From assembly GCA_032191485.1 (NCBI GenBank), contig JAVDOI010000012.1, positions 20,265,485 to 20,329,484 on the forward strand: a DNA stretch of 64,000 nt, given 5' to 3'. Origin of the DNA: Leptoclinus maculatus (taxonomy: Eukaryota; Chordata; Actinopteri; Perciformes; Stichaeidae). Below, one piece after another: positions 47,560 through 59,499 of the stretch (positions within the stretch are counted from its first letter, which is position 1; each line of letters begins with the position of its first letter). A model generated the notes under the pieces. The model saw nothing but the letters and a program-made list of their open reading frames with translations. It was not told the origin of the DNA and did no database searches. The position numbers and the translations under genes were made by a program.

Positions 47560-49890
47560 TACAGCTAATTAATTGGTTGTGACACGTAATGTGTTAAAAT
47601 GATGTGTTGGCACCACAGAAACAATGCTGCCAATGGAAAGTCAATTAGGACTCTTTTTTAGTGGTAGACGCACATGTAAACGTAACGCTCAGACTTGATT
47701 AACAGACATATTCCAAACGTACAATATAATGTACAACAGCACGGAGGCTCCGTAGTCCGAATCACATATTATATTGATATTATATATTTTTTAAAGAAAA
47801 TAGACATTGTTATCAAGGAGGTATCTTAGTTTACCTTATTGTGTCTATATCCAGATCTTCTATACTTTTTCTTTTTACTTTTAGTACGTACTGCATCTGC
47901 CCTTACAAAGTATGAACTGTTGCATGCAGTGTGCATTCAATTGGGACATACTACTTCCTCATAGCATGGCACCTTGAACGTTGACCCCCTCGCTCACATA
48001 TCTGCTGCATAGAGGATTGTGGGCCAAAATAGACAGAAAATCATGCTGGCTTGCACACTGTAAAATGCAACCGGATGCTGTAGAACATCCTGGTATTTTG
48101 GCACACTGCATGTGATATACTAGGAATTGGGACATACTAAATGTTTTTTCTGGGATATTAAATAAAGGCTGATTGTATTGTAACTTATCTTTTCTCACAG
48201 TGGGTAATGGGTGCAGTAAGAGTGAACCTAAACAGGTAAGTCGTGAGCAGGACGGTAAACCACGAGCTGAAACTCACTAGAAAGCTCAAAAAAAAAAAAA
48301 AGCCGAAGGGGAGCTGCAGATTCAGCTCGTCATTCTCTGTAAGTTAATCACTACGAGCGATCACTTTGTTTTCACAATTTCATTTCATACAATCTTTCTA
48401 TAGAAATAATGAGTATAGTCGCTTTAGCGTGGAATTATAAACCTAATTTGGTTTGAGTTTCGATACAAGGTTGTTTTTACAGTTGTAGACTATCTAAAAC
48501 ATATCATAAATGCTATTCATTATATATACACTGAATGATGTCAGATAATATATATACGCACACACACAAAACAACAACACAAACATCAGAAGGAAAACAC
48601 AGCCAAAGGAAGCACTACATTAAATACAAGACTGAAGACTAAATTTGACATTAATGGTATGAATCAGGATATATCATGTCCAACCATAGTCTGGTACATG
48701 TATATGACTAACTGCTGTATTGGTGCCCACGTACAGGGTTTTCTGGGGACAGCGGTTCAGTCTTTTGTCTCTGTCTGTGTGTTTGTGTTTTGAGCAGCAG
48801 CACACAGCGTTCAGTACACGATGTCCCAGCACATTTACAGCTCTGTGTCTTCAGCCTGAGCACTGGATGTACACGAAAGCTCAGCTCATCCGTTACACCA
48901 CAGTGGCAGCATTTAGGGAGCAGTGCTGCCCTCTATCTGTCTGCACAGGGAGGACCACAGCTCCTCTGTTGCTACTGGGCCTATTGGTGGTTATGGTGAT
49001 CCGGTTAGGAGGTATATGAGTCTTGACATTAGGATCATCTGTTACTACTAATTATTTACAAATATAACTAATGAAGGGGAGACACCCCAGGTGAATCAGG
49101 TAAAAAATGATTTAACTAATAGATATCACCATGAAACTTCCACGGTTGATTACTTACATTAAGACAATATGTTATGTTTTCTGTAATGTTTAGATATGCA
49201 AGTAAGGCGTTATCTAATGGTAACTTTTGACATATTATGGAAGATAAATAGACCAAAATCTCACAATTGACATGTGCATGTTTTTGTCTGCAGAGTCTCG
49301 TCTTAAATATAGACCTCTGCCTAGATCGTGTTATGTACTTATATGTTGGATATGACATGATTATATGCGTGCCAAAGAACTGACCAATGTTATTCTGGGG
49401 TTGATTATCTAACTTTTTAGTCCATAATGATGTCTGTTTACTTAACTGATCTAAAGAAAAAAATTATAAAATATAAAATTATAAACTGACAAAATAATCC
49501 TAATTTCTTAACATTTTTTCAACTCTATACCAAAATATTCCTGCTGACTGTGAAGAGATAACATTCAGGAGTTGTTCTTCTTTTCGGCTGCACTGGTTAG
49601 GAGTCGCTAGATACAGCGGATCATCTGGGCCTCCGGTGTGGAAATCAGATTTTATGATCCGTGTATTTGATATGTCAAATCAAGAGCCCGAAGGAAACCC
49701 ACGCAAACATAGAGAGTACATGCAAACTCCACATAGAGAGGCCCTTGATCTTCTTGCTGTGAGGCGACACTGCACCACCTTGCCGCCCACTATTTTAATG
49801 TAAGAAACTGAGCACAAAATATACAGCTCTCTATCTGTGTAGCAATCCCAGATTAAAAAAAAAAACTGGCAGAGCGACATCACCCATTGG
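47560..49890. other. Intergenic sequence, nothing firmly recognised
   Basis: 47610-47700 resembles 16700-16790. A poly-A run lies at about 48289-48301. No gene recognised. Confidence 0.4.
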
Positions 49891-49899
49891 TCTGTGGAT

Positions 49900-50620
49900 T
49901 AGTGCTCTGAAGCCTTGAGTTCGGCATTTTGGTTGTCGCCATTTAGTTTTTTTGGGAACCAGAAGTGACTCTTATAGGCGACCAAACAAAAACACACTGT
50001 AAAAGGGTTAAAGTTGAAAGATGAAAACACAGAAAACTCCCAGACCGGACAACGCTGCGGTAGCGACCTGTCAATCACAAGCTAGCCACGCTTTATGGTT
50101 CATGGATCCATGCTTTATGGTCTATGTGACTCTAAATGGAGCACAATTTACTAAATGAACATCATGCTGTATTGAAGAAGACTTGAAACTAGAGATTTAG
50201 ACCATAAACTCATGTTTACAATGTTTACTGAGGGAATAAATCAAGAGAGAAGTAGAGTAATTTTCTCATAGACTTCGATACAATCAGACTTCTTAGCAAG
50301 GCCAGAGGAGTCGCCCCCTGCTGGCTATTAGAGAGAATGCAAGTTTAAGGCACTTCAGCATTGGCTTCACTTTTCAGAACCTGAAAATCACCTGGAAAGA
50401 AGAATCATTGTGTTTTCGTTAGCTTAGAATGAGCCATTTATATCTACATATGGAGCCGGCAGCCATGTTTTCTACGGTGACCTCGAACGGACAAACTAAA
50501 CACTGGCTCTAGATGGGGCCATTCTCGTTTTCATGTTTTCCACATGGGAGTGGTTAAGTTCGTTGCAATTTGCAATCTCACCGCTAGATGCAGCCAATCC
50601 TACACACTGCACCTTTAAGA
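49900..50620 (-). repeat. Family C interspersed repeat, longest copy, reverse orientation
   Basis: Carries, in reverse, the same blocks as the 46.7-kb copy. It also has an end block CCGCTAGATGCAGCCAATCC, then TACACACTGCACCTTTAAG, typical of the terminus of fish non-autonomous DNA elements. It may therefore be a composite of two elements. Confidence 0.75.
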
Positions 50621-50629
50621 AATAGAAAT

Positions 50630-51710
50630 ACTATTATGGATACAATATAATTATTAATAATGTAAAGATTTCCTTACAAGCTAAATATTGTATTGTAAAC
50701 ATTATAACTTACATCACAAGCATGATGTACACAACATTATAAACTGTTTCCCCGCATGTACTATTGCAAATCAAGACTTAATATTGGGACATAAATGTTC
50801 TTCAGACTGTTGATAAATGCTTTTATTAAATATGATATCAGCCTATCTGTTGCCAGACACCTTTATTAAAAAATGTATGTATACTGCGCGTGAATCATTT
50901 ATCTCTTTTATATCACAACTGATATTGTACTAACCTAATCAATAAGGTGACTTTATCACTGCTGCTTGTGCATTAACTGTGAAACAGGTATGTATGAAAC
51001 CTTCTGTCAAACCTGTTAGAAACATCAAGCATCATCACAGTTATAGACTGCCCCCTAGTGGTGCAGGATTATCAGTCACCAAACAAACAACACACGGCAC
51101 ATTCATCAACGTCTGATAGATCAATAAGTAATTAAGAGAAACTTCTTGACCTCTGATTAGGGTCAACTTCAGTCCCAGGTATTTGTCCTCCAAGACTTCG
51201 TTAACTGACAGAGCACCGACACTGACGCATCTTTGAATAATCAATCTGTTGCAGACATTTATATGATTCATTTGAATTAATATCCAATCAAAGTCTTCTG
51301 CATGATGCGAGGAATGAGTCGGTGAAGCAGGCTACTTATGCAAATCTTTTCATGAGAACAACATGTTTCTGTTTGTGAAAGATGATGTTAAAACATTTGT
51401 CCTCCAAACACACTCTTCTGCTCATCCTGATTTCCCGATGGGACATTTTACACACAGGAAAAGATTTGTACGTTTTTTTTTCACGCAAAATGTGGACAGC
51501 AAGTCACATGAATAAAGTATTTGTGCGATTACCCCTGTACATCCTTTTAAAGGTCTGTATCCCCCATACAAATCATTTCTAAACAACCCTATACAGCCAC
51601 ACTAGGTTGTTTTTTTAAATGTGCAATAACTTATATATAAGTAATTTCTGGTCACTTTTATGCACAGTACAACAAGTTGTAACCAACACAGAGTCGTCTG
51701 ATGAACGCAA
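50630..51710. other. AT-rich intergenic sequence
   Basis: No gene or window-internal repeat recognised. Confidence 0.45.
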
Positions 51711-51714
51711 GTCA

Positions 51715-52020
51715 AATAATCTCTCTCTTTTAGCTCTGTTTTTGGTCTCCACCCACGTATCTGTCTCTTTAGATGCTAAATACTTACTTTGCACGACAGC
51801 TGGATTCTTGCGATGTAACGAGATCACGCGAGAAAATACGAAAATTCATCTTGTCAGGCTTCAAGTAATAGAGAGGCAAAGCCCCGCCTCTTCCTGGTGG
51901 ACCACCATAGGACTTTATGCAGAATTTCTTTTGTTGATACTATTCCTATTCCTATCAACATATAAGTTTGTTAATTTCAAAGATAATTTTGTTGTCACTG
52001 TTGAAGTATAAAACTGTGAA
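51715..52020 (+). repeat. Family E interspersed repeat, partial
   Basis: CTCTCTTTTAGCTCTGTTTT, then TGGTCTCCACC, then ATCTGTCTCTTTAGATGCTAAAT recurs at 60500-60570. The following GCAAAGCCCCGCCTCTTCC block is also repeat-like. Confidence 0.6.
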
Positions 52021-52229
52021 AATACGTAATTAGAAAGACTACACACCCAAAGGTTGAGGAAGTGACGTCTCTTGCTACAGGTACAATGTGTTTTGTAATG
52101 TGTTTCGTACCAAGTACCATGTACTCAGACCAACAACGGCTCGTTCTTTCACTACCCAGCTCTTAATAAGAGTCACAGAATGAAACGTATACGATAACGT
52201 TACATTTGTGCGTGTGTAACATAACTAAG

Positions 52230-52250
52230 TTAGCTAGCTAGCTAGCTAGC
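52230..52250. repeat. GCTA tetranucleotide run
   Basis: TAGCTAGCTAGCTAGCTAGC, also seen shorter at 42831-42849. Confidence 0.95.
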
Positions 52251-52789
52251 AAGCTAAAGTAGTGGCCATGTTGGTGACGAATATTGTGCAAGACGAGAGA
52301 TGTAGTCCACTGAACCATTTAACACAAATGCCATTATGACAAATCTACGACAAACTGTGACTTTATTGACTTGCAAAAGTATTTTATAAATTGACAAACG
52401 CCATTCATGGCACAATTCAAACGGGCTCAAAAATGATTTATCTCTTGCCGTCGAGTTCCGTACATGTTTTTTCCAATTTCTAAACAAAAGTTTGATTGAC
52501 GGATGGTTCATCCCATTACCTGTTTTTTGAAAGTGAAAATACTTTAAAATACAAATGAGTGCACTTTTAAGTGACATCGTAACAGCAACAGGTGTTGTGA
52601 TACAAGAGAGGCTTCTATGATTTTATGATCACAATGCAAAAATACCACAACTATAAATGTAAGGTCATATTTTCATTCTTGGCTTGTGATGGTTCATACA
52701 TGACCATTTAACAGTCATGCAGACATTCATTAATCAGATTACATTTTTAAGAGGTGGTGCTCTAACACCACAAGACCCTGCACAAGAGC

Positions 52790-53080
52790 AGCAGACGTAA
52801 ACCGACCATGGACATTATTTATAGAGCGCAGATCAGGAGGTTGAATTGGAAAGTGTATTTTATAGGCCTGTATAAATTGGACAGAGCCGTGTCTTCCTGC
52901 TCTAATCCTGCGTGTATTGGCCTTTATTGCCAGAGCAAATAAACATGATGCTTTAGGTCCGTCTGGAGAGACGGTGAGCCTATTTGATTTAGGATGTGGC
53001 TAATCTCTGCAGGACTCTTAACGGCTCCCACTGCTGAGTCTGCTTTAGCCTTGAGTCAAGGGCTACATCTTACAAATGTT
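52790..53080. other. Candidate conserved non-coding element
   Basis: A compositionally balanced block with no repeat match and no ORF. It includes GGCCTTTATTGCCAGAGC next to AAATAAACATG (a forkhead-like word) and ATTTATAGAGCGCAGATC. Its character differs from the AT-rich flanks. Suggestive only. Confidence 0.3.
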
Positions 53081-53099
53081 TGTGACATTACAGTGTTTG

Positions 53100-56000
53100 G
53101 ATTAACTGTAAATTGGAGTTGTGTTCAACAAAGCTATTCTTTTCCGGTATTTCATATCAACAGTGTAATGTGACTTGTGGGGATGTGATCATGTGATACG
53201 TCAAAGCTTTGTACAGTATGGCGTTCACACTGTACACTCACAGACAATGACACTGGTGGCCATTCTCAACTTTAACCTCCCTCATGGGACGTTACATCAT
53301 ATCCTATTGCCGAACTCCAGCTGTAACACTTTGACACAGTCCGTTTAACATGTGACATCCCGAAGAAGAAGAGGCTGCACTTCCACCCCGGCTCCGAGGC
53401 GTTCAGCAGGATTACGGCCAAACAGATCGATGCGGCGTCACTGGAAACCCAAAAGGGAGCCGTCACACCTCACAACTCCAGCTAATGCAAAAAGAGAACA
53501 AAATAGTTGATCGGTCAACGTGTAGGTGACTGAAGGGGTCAGTGGGATTGTGTCTCCCCTTGTCATCAGGAATATTCACGGTCTCATTCTAACTTTGTCT
53601 ATGTTTTTGCAGCTGCATAACTCAGTAAACTTGTGAAACATGAAGAATACTCGCTACCAGCTAATTAATTGCAGAGGGAGAAGTGGGCCCCCTGACATGT
53701 TTGTGGCAGTTTGTGGCCACAGTATCAGATACCGTCATGGTGGACTCGACAGGGATGACGATCAACACAGAACTGTTGTTACCACTCCACCCCCTCACGT
53801 GTGCCTGCAGCTTTCAGTACGACAACACAACACAACTAAGCTGCTAATGAGTTTTTACCATCTCACAGATGAGGGCACCTTTGCTAATTAACTCCAGCAC
53901 ACAGTCTCTGTTCTTGTCAGTGGATGACAGCATTTGAGCTGTTGAGTCACGATCCTCGCTGGCAGCAGGTCTTGTCAGCCGGTCTGCTCCGGACATGAGA
54001 GGGGACAGTTAAAGTGCCCGATAAGGCCGGACCACTAGAACAAAGGCATGGTGGGAGCGAGATGATTGCAGCTCAGGGGACAAAAAAGAGACTTTCAAGG
54101 CCGAACAGATCATCTCGTGATTGAGAACAAACTGAATATAATTAAGTGAATGAAGTCAGTGATTAAGGCTGCCTGTGTTTTTATTGAAGTGGCCAGATAT
54201 AATTTGGATTACTGAGATAGCATGCATAAAACGAGTACAGAGAGAAATGAGTCACGATTCACTTGGATAGCAGAGGAGGCTGCTCCATAGAAACAGGGAA
54301 GGATGCTCTAACTAAACTGTTACTGAGTACTAAGAAGTAAAAGAGAAATTATGATTGATCTATAAAACACGCAACAAATTACTGGAGTTAGAAATGTGAT
54401 TTTATTAGGAGCACAAAACCATTTATTTAATTTCTGAAAATGAAAAGGACTCGAGTCAACTGCTCACCCAAAACACAAGGTCTGGTAAAGCCAGATCAGT
54501 AATATTAGACTTGAGTGCAACTTATTATATCATAACATGACAATAGATGGTATTCAGAGGAACAAGTGAGCAATCAGAATTCATTCTTCATGGGCATTCA
54601 TTTGATCAAGAAGAAAAGAAGAATATCAGAGGAAAGGACTCTTGCTGAGGTCAAACCCGGCGTGAAAGAGGTACCGTCTGATCTGCAGCCACAGTCGGCT
54701 CTTGTCACCATTCAGGCCACCACAGACACCCACAGCTACCACGAAAGAAAAGCGCGCCATCGGACATTGTACTACAGGAAAACATTAAAAGAACGTAAAG
54801 AAGAAAAAATTGACATGTGATGCCATTTCTTATCTATAGCTAGATAGCTATATGTAGGAAGATGATGTCCCCATTCTTAATCCTGACTATAAAGCTCTGA
54901 TTGGTTAATTGTTACTCCAACTGGACTAAACAGCCTTATAGCTGATACACCTGAGATGTGGTGGAGATTCAGAGGTCTGGAACCAGGCTGTCGATTATGA
55001 CTGCACTTTTAATTCAACCTTCAAATAAAGGGTTTTAGTGCATGTTTATTCATTGTTTGCTATTTTCTTCAACCCATCTGATTTTGTTGTAGCGATGTGA
55101 CAGATCTCAGCAGTTGCTTGTCAATGTTATCGTCACCAATAGTAATAATGGTTCAAACTAAAACAATTTGTATCTCTGTCCCCGGTATGGTGGGATGACC
55201 AGACATCTCCGGTTCGCTTTCACCATCTCCAGATAGTATTTTAATCACAATCATTAGTATAAGGGAAGTCTGTGGTAATGTTTCGCTGCAGCAGGAATCT
55301 ATTTTATCTGTTTTAATGAACACTCATTAGTTGGCATTTGTAGTACCACCATGAGAGAGCAGTGATTAATATCTCAACCTCAGGACCATTGGAACTTAAT
55401 AAATTTACACAAAGGAAATGGGGGGAAATGCAATAATGGGAAAGGATGGTTCGTCCAAGCACAGAAAAGCTTAATTTTATGGGTTACTTTTTCAGGGTTG
55501 ACAGGAAATTACAGCATACGAAGCTCATTGAGACATGATTCTTTTTGCCATTCTCTGTAGTTTCTGAGGCACCATCTTCTACTGATGCAGTCTAACACTA
55601 CAGTCATTTTCAATGGAAGCCGGTGACTTAACGCCACAAACTGACGGCCCGACACAGGGGGAGCATTAATATAGGAAGTGCGTAAGCTACAGTTCTGCAA
55701 CAATGCCGCTATCTACATAATGGTAGTGAGCATACAATTTCAGAATGTGAGTAAATGGACAGCCAAATCCAAAGATATACACCGCACTGGATTTTTAGCC
55801 TTAAACACTCGTCCAAAACGAGTTCTTCCCTTAAAATCTCGTTAAAAGACACTACACGCGCTACAAACAAGTTGAGCTGGTTGAAGGACTCAACTGAATC
55901 AGACTGCATGGTGTCCGTGATTTCTTTTATCTTATACAGTTCTTTCCAAATGTTTGAACAGGTGCCATCTCCTGATATGTCCGTTCATCATAACACACAT

Positions 56001-56240
56001 TTGAGCGAGGGGCGGTCGTTCAAGCTGCTTTATATCAATTTGCACCACAGACTGTTTCATTTCACGGCAAGCAGACACTGCCGACGACACAACTGAGCCG
56101 TAATATTTCAGGTTTATCTGAGAATGTCTGAGAAGTATACGGCTGTTAGCTTCTGTTTACCAAAACAGACCAGAGGAGTGCACTGAAAGGTAATGCCCAA
56201 CATTCAGAACTTTTACCTAAATGCTTATAACTTAACAGCA
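53100..56240. other. Intergenic sequence without a supportable gene
   Basis: 54566-54817 (+) is open for 84 codons with a Lys/Arg/Glu-rich translation (HLIKKKRRISEERTLAEV) but without splice context or known family. 53340-53490 is GC-richer. 54000-54260 has a balanced, CNE-like composition. Confidence 0.35.
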
Positions 56241-56244
56241 CCAA

Positions 56245-56650
56245 GACGGAGGTTCTAGTTATTGCACCAGATGAATTTGTCCCTACGATCAAGCAGAGTA
56301 TTGGTCCACTCTCCTCTACTGCCCAGTTCAACCTGCGCAATCCTTGACCCCCATGTTAAGCAGCTGTCCAGATCCTGTTTCTTCCACCTAAGAAATATCA
56401 GTAAACTGAGATCAGCTCAAGACACACCTGTTTAGACTGGCGTTTGAGTAACAACTCATGTCCTAGGCCTGCTTTTAAACTGCTTTTAATTTTGTACTTT
56501 CTGTTTTTTGGGCATTCTTAATGTAAATTATTGGCCCTTATATGGTCACATTGTGTTTGTAATTCTGCTCCTGTTAAGCACTTTGTGACTAATGTCTGTG
56601 AAAAGCGCTTTATAAATAGATCTTACTTACTTACTTACTTACTTACTAAT
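56245..56650 (+). mobile_element. LINE fragment of the same family as 2.7-3.7 kb, with two internal deletions
   Basis: Encodes remnants of the C-terminal part of the reverse transcriptase ORF (EVLVIAPDEF, TIKQSIGPLS, FNLRN), then jumps. Relative to the copy at 2.7-3.7 kb about 30 bp are missing after FNLRN and about 206 bp after the KLRS position. The 3' UTR is retained, with GAAAAGCGCTTTATAAAT and a terminal (TTAC)n array at 56625-56646. Non-functional. Confidence 0.85.
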
Positions 56651-56659
56651 CCTTGTGCT

Positions 56660-57365
56660 TCACTATGGACATTTTGGGCTTTTTCATTTATATTTTTTTA
56701 TCATTTTGTCTATATTAATGCTAATTTTGGCAGCTCAACCTCAGCTCCTAAAATAAGTCTATAATAAACAATGTACCCAAGACACTAAGACCCCTAAGAA
56801 CAGAAATGTCCCCATTGAATCCCACTAAAACCACAATTTCTGCTCTTACAGCCATTACAGTATAAATTATATCAGGCTTTTAAACAAGTGCCCTGGCTTC
56901 AAAATTTTACTTTTTCCTATTTTCCATCAGATTAAGACATTTTCCCATTTTTGCCCTTTGAGGCTAATGCATGCTATTCCCCTGGTTTCAGCAGGGACAT
57001 TGCTGCTGTATCATGGAGTGTTGAGCGGGTTAATGAAATGCATCAGAATCAATGTTGTTACTAATCATTGACTTTTATTTTTTTAATCTCCCCTCGCATG
57101 TATACAGAAAATATTACATTTTTTGTGTTTTTTCGTTTATGTATTTTCTTTTGTCACTCTGTCAACAAACAATTCTGAAATTGAATGACTATTTGGTAGT
57201 TATGATCAGGACTGATGTTAAAAAAATCAACTCAGTAAAAGTGGAAAATAATATTGATATATAATTTATGGCAGTTTTTTTACACAGACTGCAGTGCAAG
57301 TTTTTTTCATAAAAAATAATGATAGTTTAAGAAGTGCTGTATTTAAAATCTTACTTGTGTAAAAT
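56660..57365. other. AT-rich spacer, nothing recognised
   Basis: No gene or repeat recognised. Confidence 0.45.
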
Positions 57366-57370
57366 AAGTA

Positions 57371-57740
57371 ATGTCCAAACACTTGAACGTGCTGTCTTTA
57401 ACCAACTGTCTTCCTATCTCCACCAGAACAGCCTCTTGGACCCCCACCAGTCCGGGTTCACTCGACAGAGACAGCCCTCCTTGCGGTGACAGAGTCGCTC
57501 TCTCCTCTGTCCTGATTCTCCTGGACCTGTCTGTGGCGTTTGACACGGTGAACCACCAGATCCTCCTCTCCAACCTCGAGGGGATGGGCGTCTCAGGCTC
57601 TGCACTCTCCCTGTTTGCATCCTACACAACATCTCTGAGTTCTGTTATTCGCTCGCATGACTTCTCTTACCATTGTTATGCCGATGACACCCAGCTTTGG
57701 ATAAAAGCGTCTGCTAAATGACTGTAATGTAATGTAAAAA
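57371..57740 (+). mobile_element. Second LINE family, internally deleted copy with intact 3' tail
   Basis: Reverse-transcriptase pieces occur in order: LLDPHQSGF-type sequence (in another frame), LILLDLSVAFDTVNHQILLS, LEGMGVSGSALSLFASY, then a jump to VIRSHDFSYHCYADDTQL (YADD box at 57677-57688). It then jumps directly to the 3' tail GGATAAAAGCGTCTGCTAA, then ATGACTGTAATGTAATG at 57699-57735. The region expected between SLFASY and VIRSHD (including the GVPQGSVLGPLLF motif) and everything between YADDTQLW and the 3' UTR are missing. It cannot be active. Confidence 0.85.
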
Positions 57741-57814
57741 TATATTTAACATACCTAAAGTAAAATGTATTTAATTTCAGATTAATATACAGTATATTTA
57801 AAAAAAAATTATTA

Positions 57815-58018
57815 TACTATATTTATCCCATTAAGGGGGAACTTTGTCTCTGCATTTGACCGATCCCTGTATATAGAAAGCAGTGGGCTGCCTATGACAG
57901 CCGCCCGGGGAGCCGTTAGGGGTTCAGTGTCTTGCTCAGGGACACTTCGACACATGACACGTCCCAGCCAAGGATCGAACCATCGACCTTGCGGTTACCA
58001 GACAACCCTCTTAACCCA
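57815..58018 (-). mobile_element. tRNA-derived SINE
   Basis: Read on the minus strand: a tRNA-like head with GGTTGTCTGGTAACCGCAAG and the B box GGTTCGATCC (complement of 57972-57981), then a body containing GTGTCGAAGTGTCCCTGAGC, then AAGACACTGAACCCC, then GCAAATGCAGAGAC-type sequence and an A/T-rich end. Head, body and tail order is that of a pol III-derived fish SINE. Confidence 0.75.
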
Positions 58019-58024
58019 GTTTGT

Positions 58025-58175
58025 ATTAATAATCTGAATCTGTAAAGTAACTAGTACCTAAAGTAATAAATGTAGTGGAGTAAGTATAAAGCAGCATGCA
58101 ATTTAAACCAAGTAAAGTACAAATACTTCAAAACTATATTAAAGTACAGCACTGAGATGTACATAATAATGTTCC
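58025..58175 (+). repeat. Family D interspersed repeat
   Basis: GTAGTGGAGTAAGTATAAAG, then AAGTAAAGTACAAATACTTC, then TTAAAGTACAGCACTGAG, then GTTCCACCACTGC. A widely seen fish pattern; related copies are at 16.1 and 29.0 kb in the opposite orientation. Confidence 0.65.
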
Positions 58176-58179
58176 ACCA

Positions 58180-58950
58180 CTGCAGACACCATCACAAAGT
58201 CTGCCGAGGCTCCTCGTATAAGACTGTAAACTGTAATCACTTTTTGGGCTATTTGGGGTCAGAAGAAATCACACTTTTAGTTGATATGGTGAATGTATTA
58301 GCGAACACTTACACATATTCACCTCTGACAACAGACACCATCAGGGGTTATGAACCACACAGTCCCTCCCCACAGAACTACATCAACAATTTGACAAGAG
58401 AAGACAAGCAAATGGGAATTATTAATCCATTACACAATTTGTTGTCCTGCTTTCAGAATTTGACCCGAGCTAAACCTGAGTACAACCCCACTCACCTCCC
58501 ACCAGGTGCACCGATCCATCCAAACCCTGTATGACCACCAGCTAATAAAATACTCAGGCTGTGCGTGTATAACAAAGAACAGAAAAAACAATGTCCCTGG
58601 GATTAATTAAAGAAAGCTTTTAAATAAACGGTAGATTTAAATGAGCAAAAATGAGACTCCATCATTTCAATTTATGCTGAGCATGATGGGCATAGATATT
58701 TAATCTAAACTTATATCTAACAGGATAGAGGAGGAGTGTAAATCCACACCTCTGTAATGGAATTCACCAAGCCTATATAATATGACGCACAATCTACAAC
58801 AGTAAAAATTAAGAGTCGACGTTCAACACAGTTCATATTTCAGCATGAATTCTTCGTGTGGCTAAAAACACTCTATTTTAATGGGGCACGCACAACAGGC
58901 AAGCACAGCAGACCGGCTGGGCGTCTCCATGCACACATGATATATTGGTT
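58180..58950. other. Unassigned spacer
   Basis: An open stretch of 125 codons over 58157-58534 starts inside the family D repeat and has no recognisable domain. 58620-58740 has a balanced composition that might be regulatory. Confidence 0.35.
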
Positions 58951-58958
58951 CATATAGG

Positions 58959-59456
58959 TGTCAGGACCCCTGTCCCCTCTCTGTTGTGTAGTCCCCTGTT
59001 TGTCCCTCGCTATGTGTGTGTGTGTTCCCGTCCTGGACCCAGCCTATACCAACATGCCTGCTGGTAATCAGCTCATCACCTCTCCAGGCTCACCACACAC
59101 CTGGCTACAATCCTCATCAACCTCAGCAGTATTTGAACGCGACTCGTCTCCACAGCATTGTTCTAGTCACAGCGGTAGCTATGCTCAGGCCTCTAGCTTT
59201 AACAATCTTTGAGAGGCGTTTTCTTTCCTTGTATGGCTTGTCAACCAAATCAATACTTGTTTGTCCCTGGTGCTCAAGGGGTTCCTGTTAACCTGCCTGC
59301 TCATTCCCTCAGCTTTCTCTGTCAGCACACTGACCAGCCACCTACCGGAAAGTCCCTCTGCTCCTATAGCACAAGCTCAACTCACCTGCAATAAACCTGT
59401 TAAAAACATTATCTGCTTCCTGTCTGTGTCTGCACTTGGGTCGTTTTTTCATAACA
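58959..59456 (+). mobile_element. LTR, probably Ty3/gypsy-type, solo or degraded
   Basis: Begins TGTCAGGACCCCTGTCCC. It has a pyrimidine-rich body with CCACACACCTGGCTAC and CAGTATTTGAACGCGAC, a poly(A) signal GCAATAAACCTG near 59390, then TGTCTGTGTCTGCACTTGGG, ending near ATAACA. The organisation matches gypsy LTRs in fish. I could not pair the 5-bp flanks, so the ends, and whether it is solo, are uncertain. ORFs across it are incidental. Confidence 0.6.
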
Positions 59457-59499
59457 ACAGCCCTTCAACGCTACGCGTAGAAGGGCTGGGTGAAGTGGA

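Noticed and set aside
48790..49019. ORF ending in a leucine/valine stretch resembling a membrane segment
   Set aside because: Single short hydrophobic stretch in two overlapping frames; no other support.
58157..58534. 125-codon ORF
   Set aside because: Begins inside an interspersed repeat and shows no domain.
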